Below, in pieces: positions 1 through 12,751 of a stretch of 64,000 nucleotides of DNA. The stretch lies in assembly GCA_016647705.1 (NCBI GenBank), contig CM028339.1, positions 21,936,803-22,000,802 on the forward strand, written 5' to 3'. Positions within the stretch are counted from its first letter, which is position 1, and each line of letters starts with the position of its first letter. Origin of the DNA: Eucommia ulmoides (Eukaryota > Streptophyta > Magnoliopsida > Garryales > Eucommiaceae). The notes under the pieces were generated by a model. That model searched no databases. It was given only the letters and a program-made list of their open reading frames with translations, and had not been told where the DNA came from. Made by a program: the position numbers and the translations under genes.

Positions 1-757
1 ACAGAAGTGATAATCAAAGAAGTCCCAAAGAAATGAAATGGGATTTGCTCTAAGAAAAATATATATGGGCTTGAGTGCTATATATATGTAGGTCACATTT
101 GGTTGATTAGAGAGTAACCGAGTAGAAGATAAGGAGAGGGTTACTCCATTATGGATAGGTGCAACATTCTCATGTTTGGCTGAAAACATAAAATTTAGCG
201 CTAAGTGGGAGGCAACCCAATAAAAAAATTTATTTAAATTAAAAATAAAAATATATAAAAAAATAAAAATAAAATTACTATGGAGGTAAAGGACATTAAT
301 ATTAGGCCTAATTTTATGCATTTTTGTTTTCATGTGTGCATATTACATAGGTTTGGAGGCATTTCAAGGAATTTCTACAAGCAAGTCCAACCATTCCAAT
401 ATCAGGTTATCCCATTCCCTTAGAAAATTTATTTTCATTCTTTTCATTGAGGACAATGCTAGAAAGGGAGGATTATATAATATTGTTAGTTGATGAAAAA
501 TATGAACTTTGTATTCAGGAATATTTTATTGGTGGAAACATGCGGATCCATAGGATTTTTTTTTTTATGTTATGAAAGTCGCACCTAAATTGGTTCTGAG
601 TTGCAGTATTGTTTGTGCACCCCAATTTTAAGTGTAGTAATCCCACCTCATGTTAGCAAATTGTTGAATACCAACTAAAAAAGGAACTTGCGGTTCATCT
701 CTCAAATTGGAAAAACATATATAAATAAAAAGAAAAAAAATTGTGCGAAATAACTAA
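1..757. other. Non-genic; probable 3' internal remnant of an Athila-like LTR element
   Basis: No open frame of note. A 'gggaggcaaccca' motif near 207-219 and a later 'cattgaggacaatgc' stretch near 446-460 resemble the non-coding tail that follows the coding part in Athila/Tat-type plant gypsy elements. Related words occur in elements A and B in this window. No LTR or target duplication can be assigned, so this is a weak, old remnant at most. Confidence 0.3.
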
Positions 758-1321
758 GGCCCTATTTGGTAACCGTTTCCATCCCAGAAATTCTCATCTC
801 ATTCCCAGATTTTTAGGATTTCTGTTTGGGAATAGCGTTTGGTAATTTTTGTTCTCGTTTCCATTCTATTCCCATTTGAGAATTGTGCCATTTTTTCTTA
901 AAAAATAAGAAACAAAAAAAGTTGTTTCTCATTATTTTCATCCCATTCCCAAAAAATAAAGAGGGCTACCGTTACTGTTCATCCACCGTCCACTGCCATC
1001 GCCGCCGGCAACCGTCGCCGCTGGCAGCTCCAGCATCGCAGGCCACCCACCGTCCGGCAACTTCCGGTGCCGCGGGCCGGCCACCGTCAGCTGCCCGTCA
1101 CTGTCGCCATCTGGGCAAAACAAAAAAAAATGTTCTCAAAACATTTTTTTTTTATTTTAGGATAAAATCGTTACCAAATGCGATTCTGTTCCAAAAAAAA
1201 AAAAATTATCATTACCAAATGCAATTTTACTCCCAAGAACGAAACAAATTTTTTTTCTCATCCCATCTCATTCCCACCCCACTGCATTGGATGAGAACAG
1301 AAATGGTGACCAAATGCCACC
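758..1321. mobile_element. Tourist-like MITE (PIF/Harbinger type), TAA target duplication
   Basis: The ends form an imperfect inverted repeat (GGCCCTATTTGGTAAC at the left, and GGTGGCATTTGGTCAC on the opposite strand at the right). They are flanked by TAA at 755-757 and 1322-1324. This is the TWA target duplication and G-rich 'TTTGGT' terminus typical of Tourist-like MITEs. The centre (about 960-1120) is strikingly GC-rich compared with its AT-rich arms and may be captured sequence. The open frames across it are composition artefacts. Length is 564 bp. Confidence 0.65.
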
Positions 1322-1408
1322 TAAATAAATCTATTTTAACTCAAATATCGGGTTCTCACTAAGTAACTAGGACTCTAGCCTCATCAACCAGTAAGTGGAT
1401 TGGTTGAT

Positions 1409-2817
1409 TGGTTGCGGAATATTACGTCACCACTTTCACTACAAGTGTACGGGTCAAGTTTTAGTATAGATTTGGAGAATTAGGGTTGTCGTATCCACGG
1501 TGATTGGTTGAGATTATCGTTGAGTACCGCAATTGTCATAATCTAATTTTATTTAGGAGATAAAAAAAATGGTTTTTACTAAACTAAAATACTAATTTAT
1601 CTAATTATACTATATTACTATATTGAGATGTTTAGGGTTATTGATTATGTATGAATTAACTTCATTTACTTAAATGTGTTTGATCTCGTTTGACTTACGT
1701 TAACAGTGTTTGACTTATTTGATAATATGTGTATCGTAAACTCATTCACTCTCTTTCCCGAGTAACAAGTGAATGAATATGTGACTTCGTGTTAACGCCG
1801 AAGTCCCTCTCTAGCATTTTTTTAAAACACAGTCACATGAGTCTTGCCCCAACGTCATTGATTACACACTTTCTAACTCCCTCCCGGGTTATTAGATCGT
1901 CGTGTTATGTTTAACTCTAGTTCGAATTCGGAATTTCCTCTCCCGAGCATCAAACCCCATATTCTCAATATATATAAATAAGTATATAATTGAAGAATAA
2001 CGGTAAACACAATCAAATAACGAAGAACAATCATTAATGAAACACCGATTTCAAATAAACCACATATTCATAAATTATATTAATCCCTAGACAATATCCG
2101 TTTAGCTAACGGCCATTACTGTATATACAATGATAAACGAGCTAAACATGCTCAAACCAACTACCAAAGTTAGGAAAATAAAGAAAGAAACGAAGGAACT
2201 TAGCCGTATTCCAAAGATCCGTCGCTAAAACCACTCCAAGGGCGTTTCTCCTTCTTTGATTTGTGTTCTTCTCCTTTGGGGTTTGGATGAGCTCCCCCAA
2301 AACCTCTTAAAATACTCCCTAATATGTTCTCGGGTGTTTGGGGGTGAAAGGAATACATATGGGATCCCAAAATATCAAGAAAATATCCCAAAATATCTAT
2401 TCTGTCAGCAGTCTGACCGCCGCGGCGGTAGGATCACCGTCACGGTGGTGGAAATGCAGAGAGTTTAGCAACTCTCTACTGTTTGACCGCCGCGGCTGTG
2501 GTGTCACTGTTGCGGCGATGTCATATTTTGGTATTATGTCTGTAACTTTCTCGTTCGAACTCCAATTGAGCTGATTCAAAAACCTATGGAAAGCCAAGAC
2601 AAAGATCTACAACTTATATATTTTAAGTTTTTCCAAAATCGAGTTGCATAATTGTTAAAAATGGCCTTTCAATTACTGCACCTGTACCAACTTTGCCTCT
2701 TTTCACCCATTTATTCAAAAACCTAAAAAACAATACAAAAACAACAAAATTGCTTGAAAACACACAAATATTTGAATATAAAAGTACTTGATTTGTTAGT
2801 AAATAAACCACTCATCA
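1409..2817 (-). repeat. Element A 3' LTR
   Basis: Direct repeat of 5556-6953. It starts TGATGAGTGG and ends CCGCAACCA on the - strand. Palindromic GC-rich words (CCGCCGCGGCGG type) lie around 2415-2500, just upstream, in the - strand sense, of the likely TATA region. Confidence 0.85.
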
Positions 2818-3436
2818 AATACCCCCAAACTCAAACGTTTGCTTGTCCTCAAGCAAAAACACTCACACTAAAATAAAAAACAAACGAAATAACTAACAGA
2901 AAAACTAAAAAGTCATAAACAACGGCATGCGAGTTTTGAATTCAACTAATCAGACCAAAATATTTTCCTTCAACAACTCCCAATCATATCGAGTTCCGGA
3001 GTAAAACGCATCATGTGATGTTCTAGAATTTCGACATTCAATAATGATAAACGCCATTCTAGATCCTTTCAACATGTGTGTGCGAAACTCAATAATATAA
3101 CTATCCAACGATCGAATTGGATTATCCACCAACGAAGCACACGACTTTACCATAAATGATTAGGATATCCATACGCTTGACTGGGTTCTACTCTGCACTA
3201 ATGTAGGCTAAGCAATTCATAAAGATCAATAAAACTTGGTTCGGTTTGGAACATGGCCAAGGGTTGGAAATATAAAATGGGTTAACATCGTTAACTCAAC
3301 AATACCCAAAGCACAACGTTTGACCCAATCACATTCGAATCCCCATAGATAAATTTGAAACAACCCTGAACTAACATTTTAGAACGTCATACTCACTTGT
3401 CAAAATAAAAGAAAATAGAACGATATTTACATATGG

Positions 3437-3473
<37 letters not shown>

Positions 3474-4616
3474 GAACCACACCCTCAAACTTATTCGATT
3501 TTTACAATTTTATGGGCGTGGTTAAAATTAAAGAAAATTGACAAGCGAATACTTGAATACTGAACCGATCAAAAGTTCGCCTTAAATTCAACCGCTCACT
3601 TCAAGTAGTATACACGAATGCTAACTTGATTCACTCAAATTGTGCCTTCAGTTTATTGATAAAGGTTTGAAAAAAAATTCAACTGGCAAAGGTATTTGTT
3701 ACGTGTTCAGAATTGAAATGGCAAATAGGCTTCGATAGGGTAACAAGGGATAAATATATAACATGGTAGGTTTCAAAGGCTCAAGCGATCAAAATGAATG
3801 CCTAAATCATGTCTCCTGAACAACCTCGCCTAGGATTTCGCCTCAAGTTTCCCCCAATCAGGTTTTAGAATCCCTAAAATTATCATGAGCTTGGATAACG
3901 GATAATTAGCCTCAAATCAATTGAATAGTTATACATTGAGTCTACGTGCTCGTGCAATTTAAGATCTACAATAACTTTTACCAAAACGACATGCCAAACA
4001 CACAAAATACACATGAATGGGCATTACCCTTGACCTCGACAAACAACCAGAGGATAATTTCATCATTGGGTAATGGCCGAAACGAACTCAAAACTCAGCA
4101 TGCAACAATAACAACACACAAACACAAACTACACTAAACAAACATACACACAATATACTAAACAACACAACTAACAACAACTAAACATAGTAAACATACT
4201 ACACATCACCCCCAAACTTAAAACGGGTAATGTCCACAACGACCTATCAGCGATCCCAATGAAAGCATAAAGCATTATAATGAAGATGGGGGTTTAGAAC
4301 ACGTACCTGGGAGGCGAGAGAATCTCGCCTCCGAATCAAGTCAACGGAGATAGATCTAATTTATTTTTGACTTGGGTTGCCTCTCAAGAAGCGCTTGGTT
4401 TATAGTCCTCGACCCGACATGGAGAACGACTGGTTAGAGCGGCTTCTGCCCATAGTATGTGTCATGCAACACTACATACGGGTCTTGATTTTGAACGCCC
4501 TCAAGATTGGTGAGATTTGGCTATGTTCGGCTCATACTCTCAACTCGACTCGTTTCTGTCTCATGTGCTCAGTTTGCTTGGATGTACTAAGCTGGAAACG
4601 GGGTAGGATAGGTGAG

Positions 4617-5438
4617 TCATATCGGATCCTCGTAGATGTGATCGTCTTGACTCGGGGGTGGCATCACCAATTGGAATTCAAAGGATGAAAAATCATAACT
4701 ATTAACATATGATTTTTCATCACCAAACCATACTTGGGTTGTAGCATCTTCATTATCATCTTCGATTTCACCCAAGTACCTTCCACTTGCTTTCGGTTCC
4801 TCAAGATGGCTTCCACATTCGGATGTGATTTGTTCGCCTTTCAGTGCCACCGTCTCTGACTCGGTCTCAATGAGGTAGATAAGTTGATCGATTTGCATCT
4901 GAATAGACGTTACGATCGCATCAATTTCAGGGCAGACCGTTTCAATATTGTCAAGATGATCCTCGTGCTCGTTGAGCCGATCATGTGTTTCCCTTAATAA
5001 TATCTGAGTCTCCCCCATAACAGTAGTGAACATTTTCTCTAAGGCGGAGGAAGACTCCATATCTTGAACTGAAATATCAATCCATGGCGTTAGGATGTTG
5101 GAAAAATCCCCCAAGCTTTGGTGACTTGGTGAATAATTCCAAGTCTGATAATCAAAGGCCGCCATTTCCTCTAACGACCAAAAGGCTTCATCCGCGGTTA
5201 GTTGGTCGAACGAGGTCGTACGATTTCCTCCTTCAACCCAATTTCTGGTTGCGGCTTGTAACCCGTCGAGGAAATTCAAAAGCTGACACTCCCTTGTGAG
5301 ACCATAGTTAGGGAACCAGAATAACAACTCCTTATAATAATCCCAAGCACAAGAAAATGGCTCGGAATCTCGTTGAAAGAATTGCATAAGTACCTGTTGA
5401 TCTAACATCTTCAAGTACTTTGCAGGGAAAAAAAACAA
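4617..5438 (-). CDS. gag-like protein of element A (273 aa)
   Basis: A single 273-codon open frame inside element A. Residues about 15-110 resemble the retrotransposon Gag core of Athila/Tat-like elements: a 'W-YYKELL-WFPNYGL' helix, then 'LLNFLDGL' and 'TRNWVEGG', then a 'LTADEAFWSLEEMA' helix. The middle part (about 150-195) is rich in heptad-like Asp/Glu/Leu/Ile spacing and could form a coiled coil; the C-terminus is acidic. No zinc knuckle, protease or RT follows, so the element codes only this protein. The related protein in element B (39234-40244) keeps the same order of motifs, which supports a real family protein over a chance frame. The host-gene alternative is unlikely because the ORF sits between two LTRs. 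Confidence 0.6.
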   Translation of the reverse strand: MFFFPAKYLKMLDQQVLMQFFQRDSEPFSCAWDYYKELLFWFPNYGLTRECQLLNFLDGLQAATRNWVEGGNRTTSFDQLTADEAFWSLEEMAAFDYQTWNYSPSHQSLGDFSNILTPWIDISVQDMESSSALEKMFTTVMGETQILLRETHDRLNEHEDHLDNIETVCPEIDAIVTSIQMQIDQLIYLIETESETVALKGEQITSECGSHLEEPKASGRYLGEIEDDNEDATTQVWFGDEKSYVNSYDFSSFEFQLVMPPPSQDDHIYEDPI

Positions 5439-5531
5439 AAACTACAAAGAAAAATAAATTATACACACAATAAATGCCTAAATTAAAATCAAGTTATTTA
5501 CTCACAATATCAACAACAATCTAAAAACTAA

Positions 5532-5549
5532 TTCCCAGTAACAGCGCCA
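5532..5549 (-). other. Primer-binding site of element A (tRNA-Asp type)
   Basis: On the - strand it reads TGGCGCTGTTACTGGGAA, close to the TGGCGCCGTTGCCGGGGA of element B. A 6-nt spacer separates it from the LTR end at 5556, the same spacing as in B and C. Confidence 0.75.
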
Positions 5550-5555
5550 AAAACT

Positions 5556-6953
5556 TGGTTGCGGAATATTACATCGCCACTTTCATCGCAAGTGTACGGG
5601 TTAAGTTTTAGTATAGATTGGGAGAATTAGGGTTGTTGTATCCACAAAGATTGGTTGAGATTATCATTGAGTACCGCAATTGTCATAACCTAATTTTATT
5701 TAGGAGATAAAAAAAATGGTTTTTACTAAACTAAAATTCTAATTTATCTAATTATACTATATTACTATATTGAAATGTTTAGGGAAATGGATTATATAGG
5801 GATTAACTTCATTTACTTAAATGTGTTTGATCTCGTTTAACTTATGTTAACGGTGTTTGACTTATCTGACAATCTGTGTATCGTAAACTCATTCACTCTC
5901 TTTCCCGAGTGACAAGTGAATGAATATGTGACTTCGCATTAATGCCGAAGTCCCCCTCTAGCATTTTTTAGAACACATAGTCACATGAGTCTTGTCCCAA
6001 CGTCATTGATTGCACATTTTATAACTCTTTCCCGGTTATTAGATCGTCGAGTTGTGTTTAACCCTAGTTCAAATTCGGGGTTACCTCTCCCGAGTGTCAA
6101 ACCCCGTATTCTCAATATATCTAAACAAGCATATAATCAAAGAATAACAATAAACACAATCAAATAACGAAGAACAACCATTAACGAAACACCGATTTCA
6201 AATAAACCACATATTCATAAATTATATTAATCCCTAGACAATATCCATTTAGCTAATGACCATAACCATATATACAATGATAAACAAGCTAAACATGCTC
6301 AAACCAACTACTAAAGTTAAGAAAATAAAGAAAGAAACGAAAGAACTTAGCCGTATTTCGAAGATCCGTCGCTAAAACCACTTCGATGGCGTTTCACCTT
6401 CTTTGATTTGTGTTCTTCTCCTTTGGGGATTGGATGAGCTCCCTAAAAACCTCTCAAAATACTCCCTAATATGTTCTCAGGTGTTTGGGGTGAAGGGAAA
6501 ACATATGGGATCCCAAAATATCAAGAAAACATCCCAAAATATCTATTCTATCGACAGTCTGACTTCCACGGCGGTAGGATCAGCGTCGCGGCGGTGGAAA
6601 TGCAGAGAGTTTACCAACTCTCTGTTGTTTGACCGCCACGGTGGTGACACATTTTGGTATTGTGTCTATAACTTTCTTGTTCGAATTCTGATTGAGGTTA
6701 TTCAAAAACCTATAGAAAGTTAAGACAAAGATCTACAACTTCCATGTTTCAAGTTTTTCCAAAATCGAGTCACATCACTGTTCAAAATGGCCTTACAGTT
6801 ACTGCACCTGTACTAATTTTGCCTCTTTTCACACATTTATTCAAAAACCTAAAAAACAATATAAAAACACATTAAATTAACAAAAGTGCTTGAAAACACA
6901 CAAATATTTGAATATAAAAGTACTTGATATGTTAGTAAATAAACCACGCATCA
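5556..6953 (-). repeat. Element A 5' LTR
   Basis: 1398-bp repeat of 1409-2817. Its outer end (...CGCATCA on the + strand) is followed directly by the TTGAT duplication. The palindrome-rich block lies at about 6555-6655. Confidence 0.85.
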
Positions 6954-6969
6954 TTGATCATGAAGACTA

Positions 6970-9900
6970 TGTTGGCCTAGTGAACTACCTAAGAGGGGGG
7001 TAAATTGGGTAGATATAAAATTTAATTCAAATAATAATACTTCAAAAATCAAATAATTAATTTAATCAATTGATAAATTTATCATAAATCGATTATTATC
7101 TCTTTATAGCAACGGATAAGTGTTATAGGCTCAGATGCATACCTAAACAACACAAAGTAAAGTAAAGGAAATAAATAATGCAGTACACACTTATATATCC
7201 TGATTCACCAAGCTAATATTGACTAATCCAGTCCTCCGAGCCGCCACAGAGATTCGCACCCACTAAACCACTAAGATTCCTTTAAACAGGTAGGAAACAA
7301 ACCCTTACAAAAATGATTATTTCCACAGACTCAGAATTAACCTTTACAAATTCATTTTCCCAGACTCAGGAATAACCTCTTCTTTTTCCCAGTCTCAAGA
7401 ATAACCTTATCTTTTCATAGACTAAAGTAACTTAATTCTATTATAGGGAGAATCATGACCTAATTATTTTTATACCTTAGGCTTAAGAATTAAATCTCAT
7501 AGAAACACTCCAACTATCATTTTTCTAAGTAAAGATGAAACCTTTACAAATCACTCATAATTGATCCTAATCAGGAAGAATCAAACCTAAGCTATTTTCA
7601 ATGGGAAAAGAGTAACCTAACCTTTTTGTACTTCAGTAAAGATCAAACCTCAATCTCTTTACCGAAAGAAATTGAAACTCAAAACTACCCCTAATTAGAC
7701 ACTCCCAATAGTATCTAATCCGACACACAACTTACCAATTACAATAAATTGATAAGTTCTTTCCACTCAGAGCTTCTACCACCTCAAATCAATTTAAACT
7801 TGATTAATGTTCTGATAATTATTAGTGATAGAATTAAGTAAGAAATATAAAATCTAATTATAAAATTAATACGAGTAAAACAAAATTGAGCATGTAATCA
7901 GATTATCACACAAATTATTTTAAAAGATTTTTTATGCTTTTAAAGTTCAAAAACGATTTCACAAGATCAATTATCCAAGCAAATAATAATAATAATAAAC
8001 TCAATTAAGAATAAGCTTAGAACACTTTCACCAAGAAAATATAAAAATATGATTATTATAGATATGGGTAGCACACGGATAAGTATGAAATCAAATTTTC
8101 ACCAAAAATATTTTAAAATATTTTTATGCAATTTAAAGTTCAGAAAACAATTTTATTAAGATCTTATCAACGAAACAAATATAGAAAAATAGATATGTGA
8201 TGAGTGGTTTATTTACCAATATATCAGGTACTTTTATATTCAAATATTTGTGTGTTTTCAATCACTTTTGTTAGCTTAATATGTTTTTGTATTATTTTAT
8301 AGGTTTTTGAATAAATTAGTGAAAAGAGATAAAGTCGGTACATGTGTAGTAACTTCAAGTCTATTTTTGACAATGATTTCTATTTTGGAAAAACAAAAAA
8401 CATAGAAGTTGTATATCTTTATCTTAGCTTTCCATATGTTTTTAAATCACCTCAATTGGATTTCAGACGAGAAAGTTACAGCTAAAATACCAAAGGGTGT
8501 CACCACGGCAGCAGTGACACCATCGCCGCAGCGATGAAAATGCAGAGAGTTGCTAAACTCTATGCATTTCCACTACTACGGCGATACGACATCAGACATA
8601 ATAGATATTTTGGGATAATATATTGATATTTTGGATCCCTATATCATTCCCTCTTTCTCCCACACACTAAAAATGTTTTGGGAGTCCCTTGAGAGCTCCA
8701 AGGGCATACCAACAAGTAGAGATTACAAATTCAAGAAGAGAAATCAAGCTTAGAGTGGAAATCATGGACGTGGAACCGTCACTTCTTCAGATAAAGGCTA
8801 AACTCTTTTGTTTCTCTCTTTTATTCTTAAACCATTATTTGTATTTGTATATATTTAGCTTGTATTTCATTGTATATAGGGCTATGACCATGTGTAGCTA
8901 ACATATATTATCTAGAGAGCGATTGACTCCATGAGAACGCTGTTTGAATAAATTGATATTTTGTTAATAGTTATTTATGTTTATCCGATTGTGTTTACCA
9001 TTTTTTCATGTTTATATGCTTGTTTAGATATATTGAGAAATCGAAGTTTGACACTCGGGAGAGATAATCTTGGATTCAAACTAGGGTTTAAACACAACGC
9101 GATAATCTAATAACTCAGGAGGAAGTTAGAAAGTGTGCAATTCGCGACATTGGGGTGAGATTCATATGGCCAAGTGTCGTATAGATGCTCAAGGGGGACT
9201 TTGGCGTTGATACAAAGTCACATATTTACTCATTTTATACTCGGAAGAAGTAGTGAGTGAGATTTTGATACTGATATTGTCGAATAGGATGAACGCCGTT
9301 AATGTAAACTAGATTCAAACGAACACGTTTAAGTGGACGAAATTAATCCCTAGGCAATTTACTCCCATAAATGTCTATATTAGTAAAATTAGATAAATTA
9401 ATATTTTAGTTTAGTATTAATTAATTATAAACCATTTTTATCGCCTAGATAAAGTTAGGTTATGATAATCGTGGTACTTAACGATAATCTTAACCAATCC
9501 CTGTGGATATGACAACCCTAACTCTTCTCACTCTACTAAAATTTGATCCGTACACTTGCGGTGAAAGTAGCGATGTATCTACGCGCTACCAATATGCAAT
9601 AAAGATTAATAGCTTGAAAATATCTCACCAGAATAACATTAAAGAATTATAGATTGAAACGCTAGACAGCTCAAATCGGTGATGCTTACACAATCAACGC
9701 TTTAACTCAAGAATTCCTCAACAATTGATCTCACAATTTGATCTCTCAAAATAATATCAGAATGATGACTCTTATAAAAGCTTATGAACTGAATAGTTCT
9801 TGATATTATATTTTTTTTATGTCAAATTCTCAGGCCTATATATAGAGAATTGAAACAAGTCCTCCAACAACTAGTTTTCAAATGATAAGTATTTAAAAAA

Positions 9901-11024
9901 TACCTATAGACCCCATATATCATTGTATTTTATTTTAGGTATATTTGAATTAATTATAACTTTCAAAACATTCAATTTAGTCTCTCAAACTTTTACTCAA
10001 TCTCAATTAGATAAGATATAAAGAATAGAATGAACCAAATTGAGAGATATTCAAAATACTTGAACCATATCTATAGGAATATTAATATATTAACTAAATA
10101 ACTCAAAATCTATCAGATCCCTAAGATATCTCGCATATATCAACCATAATATGACTAGTAATGGCTACTTTTTAGATCAAAACTATGAAATTCTCAATTC
10201 CTGAAACTGCCCATCGGTTGACCGACCAACACCTATCGGTTGACCGCCCAATTCAGGACGTAGCCCAAGTCAAAATCTCTTTGCCATAAATCGACTACCC
10301 ATTAAGTATCTATCGACCGAACGATTCAAAGAGTTTCATAAGTCGACTTGCCTGTCGACCTAACGATTCAAAGAGTTCATCTTTTAACCATAAGTCAACT
10401 TACCTGTCGACCGAGATATTCAAAGAGTTTGTCTCACTTTTATAAGTCGACCTACCTGTCGAGCGAACAATTCAGGGACTGAATTTTCTTCCTAGCTCCA
10501 TTCCATCGGTTGACCGATCCATGTTGATCGGTTAACCGACTCTACTGAAACACCTCTCCTTAATTAATTTTTTACTAAATTTCTTCGACATTTTTACCCA
10601 TTTAACCAATTTCTTTTCTCGGTTAACTCTACTAAATCCTTAAATTGAATTTTTATCTTTCTTATATCAATATTTATTCTTCAATTATACATAAGAGCAA
10701 ATATGTTAGCTAATTAGGATCCTATTAAAAACACATATAATCTTAAAATCATTTTTGTGTTGTGTATAATCCTAATCGGGATACATTAAGAGTAAAAATA
10801 GATTAGAGTTTTCACCTAGATTTAGGAATCTTCAACCTCTTAGTATCCGTCTCTGCATCCTTCACAATTTCTTCATGATGTTATCGTCTCTGCATTGTCT
10901 CTGTATCCTTCATAATTATTTCATGATACTGTCTGAAACTCTTTAAACTGAAACACTCAATAAACACGTTAGTTCCATAAAAAACATCAACATTTAATTG
11001 TTCATCAAAATCTTAAGATCAACA
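6970..11024 (-). mobile_element. Long solo LTR, copy 1 (copia/SIRE-like by inference), interrupted
   Basis: Starts TGTTGGCCTAGTG and ends GATCAACA. It shares this start, this end and much interior with 44484-52148. On the - strand it ends in a C-rich 'TTCACCCCCC' block and CCAACA, like many long plant copia (SIRE/Maximus-type) LTRs; that assignment is from memory, not from a search. A TATA-like 'CTATATATAG' near 9836-9846 and GTCGAC-type palindromes at about 10205-10540 support - orientation. It is split by the solo LTR at 8198-9591. No coding region, primer site or matching target duplication is visible, so it is probably a solo LTR. About 2.66 kb remain after removing the insertion. Confidence 0.6.
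8198..9591 (+). mobile_element. Solo LTR of the element A/B/C family
   Basis: A 1394-bp LTR (TGATGAGTGG...GCGCTACCA) with no internal region, flanked by a perfect ATATG duplication (8193-8197 and 9592-9596). It lies inside the long solo LTR copy 1. This is the expected product of LTR-LTR recombination within an inserted element. A palindrome-type block lies at about 8500-8600, before a TATA-like 'CCCTATATCATT' near 8637. Confidence 0.9.
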
Positions 11025-11182
11025 TACAAGAATCGAGTAATTAAGCCTTTAAGGGTGTCTCTTCACCTAATGTTCCGAGCCAACTAAATTGGGATAATTG
11101 TCCCGACACTTGCTACATGAACATTCTAGAAAGCTCAGTTTGACTAACATTGCACATCTTAATTGCTAAGTTAATTATTTTA

Positions 11183-11264
<82 letters not shown>

Positions 11265-12498
11265 AGGGGAGGAATTAGGTCCCTTTAAGGTCGAAATTCA
11301 TTAGGTTATTAATCATGAGTACTGAGATCACTTAGACTTGAGATTGAACTTTATGAACAAAGTAACACTTAAAATAAAAGTGGATGTTCTCTGACATAAA
11401 TTATAGTTATCTCCTTAGATATAATCGCTGTAAACCTTCATGCGATGAAAACTCGCCCACTATGAATTGCCTTAGGGTTTATAGGCTTATTGCATACACT
11501 AAATGCAATAATATTTCCTACAAAGTGACTTTTTTATTTTTTTAAATTTTTGTTTTGCTCGAGAATTAGCAAAATATGAGTATGGGGCTGTGATCGTTCT
11601 CAATTCTAAACCAAATTTCCATTCTTAATTTATAATTTTCTTAGTATGTTTACCATTTTTTAATTAGTAATAACATGATTTATTATTTTTTTGCAGGTAC
11701 AAACTCATAAATAATGAAATAACGAAATATTGAAAAAAGAGCAAAGAAAATAGCAAAAAAAAAAAAAACGTAAACAAAGTAGTATTCGTGATCTGACTGG
11801 CAACACAAAGCAGTAGTGGACTAAGCCCACGACTCGAAACAACAGGGTTGTGCCTGCGACCCGAAACAACAGATCTGGTAATGGTTCCCTGAATTGGGGA
11901 ACCGTTATAAATTTGGTAATTAAAGGTTTTTTTTTTTTTTTTTCGCTAGTTTTGGGGGATTATATATTCATCCTTTTACATTATTTAGGGGTTTTCTTTT
12001 TCATTATTATTTTTTTTTCAATATTTTTCAAGGAAAACACTCCATTGAAGAAGATTGAGAACTTGAATCAACAATAAAGAGGAGATTCACAGTGTTCAAC
12101 AACTCCATGAGTGGCTAAAGCTCGCAAATTGGGTTAGGGCTGTATTTGTTTCTTAGATCTATCAATGTAAATTTTATTCCTATTTTATTTCTTTTTCTAT
12201 TTCTTATCTGTGTAAGGATGTATGACAAGAATTTTAATTTTAAACATTGTTCTTAGTAAATTAAAATTATAATGTTCTTGGAGAAGTTTAGATCTGAATT
12301 TATTTATAATTATGGTGTTATATCTAATACTTGTGGTTTAGATCTAACTGTTATATAGCTTGATTTCTTTGGGATTGATATGATTTAATTGGATAGATGA
12401 TTCTAAACGAATAATTTACTTAGATTAGTTAAACGTAGGAATTGAATTTAAAAGTCAATTTTTGATTGACAAGAAAATATGGCATGTTGACTTTGTTT
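11025..12498. other. Non-genic; microsatellite and possible gypsy LTR remnant
   Basis: No gene seen. The interval from about 11690 to 12480, with words such as 'ccatgagtggctaaa' and 'gggttagggctgtatttg', has the flavour of a decayed gypsy LTR U5 region, but no repeat partner or target duplication was found in the window. Confidence 0.25.
11186..11271. repeat. Compound microsatellite (TA)n(GA)n followed by a G-run
   Basis: About 18 TA units pass directly into about 14 GA units and then a run of G. A simple compound repeat prone to length change. Confidence 0.95.
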
Positions 12499-12518
12499 AG
12501 TGAACCCCACTAACTTTA

Positions 12519-12695
12519 CCAAAAAGTTGTAACTCAAGTGGTAAGGTTTGTTTGAGTTAAAGTAATCGAGAGATATCTGCAAGGACAAGAGTTTGAACTT
12601 GTGGAAAAACACTTATTGAAAGGAACAACTCTGAACTCCGAACGAGATTAGTCTCACACCCAAAGACGTGAGAACACTCGTGGGAAACCAAAAAA
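12519..12695 (+). mobile_element. tRNA-like SINE with 20-bp target duplication
   Basis: A 177-bp insert has a box A-like word (AACTCAAGTGGTAAGG, 12531-12546) and, about 45 bp later, a box B-like word (AGTTTGAACTT). It ends in an A-rich tail (ACCAAAAAA). Identical 20-bp flanks (12499-12518 and 12696-12715) are the long target duplication expected of LINE-mobilised SINEs. The internal promoter boxes are degenerate, so the copy is probably old or inactive. Confidence 0.75.
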
Positions 12696-12751
12696 AGTGA
12701 ACCCCACTAACTTTAGTATTAATACAAATTTTAAAACGGTTTGAACTATTA

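Larger units (their letters stand above)
1409..6953 (-). mobile_element. Element A: non-autonomous Ty3/gypsy-type LTR retrotransposon (gag-like ORF only)
   Basis: A complete LTR structure on the - strand: 5' LTR 5556-6953, primer site 5532-5549, gag-like ORF 4617-5438, long non-coding internal region, purine-rich tract just before the 3' LTR, and 3' LTR 1409-2817. A perfect 5-bp target duplication TTGAT flanks it (1404-1408 and 6954-6958). The primer site matches the tRNA-Asp type used by Athila/Tat-like elements. No protease, reverse transcriptase or integrase is visible, so it would depend on a partner for movement. It looks whole for such a gag-only element. By eye the LTRs differ by roughly 8% over one 165-bp stretch, implying a few million years of age or more. 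Elements B and C and the solo LTR at 8198-9591 belong to the same family. Confidence 0.85.

Noticed and set aside
883-1362. 159-codon open frame on the + strand
   Set aside because: It spans a MITE; the sequence is low-complexity Lys/Phe at the ends and GC-biased Pro/Ala/His in the middle, with no family character.
4617-5438. Gag-like ORF as a host gene
   Set aside because: It lies between two LTRs with a primer site and perfect target duplication, and its relative recurs in element B in the same relative position.
6970-11024. Target duplication for long solo LTR copy 1
   Set aside because: GACTA at the left and TACAA at the right do not match; one side may have been rearranged, so none is claimed.
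12519-12695. Functional tRNA gene
   Set aside because: Box A and B words are degenerate, no cloverleaf with acceptor stem pairs, and long target duplications flank it; it is a SINE.
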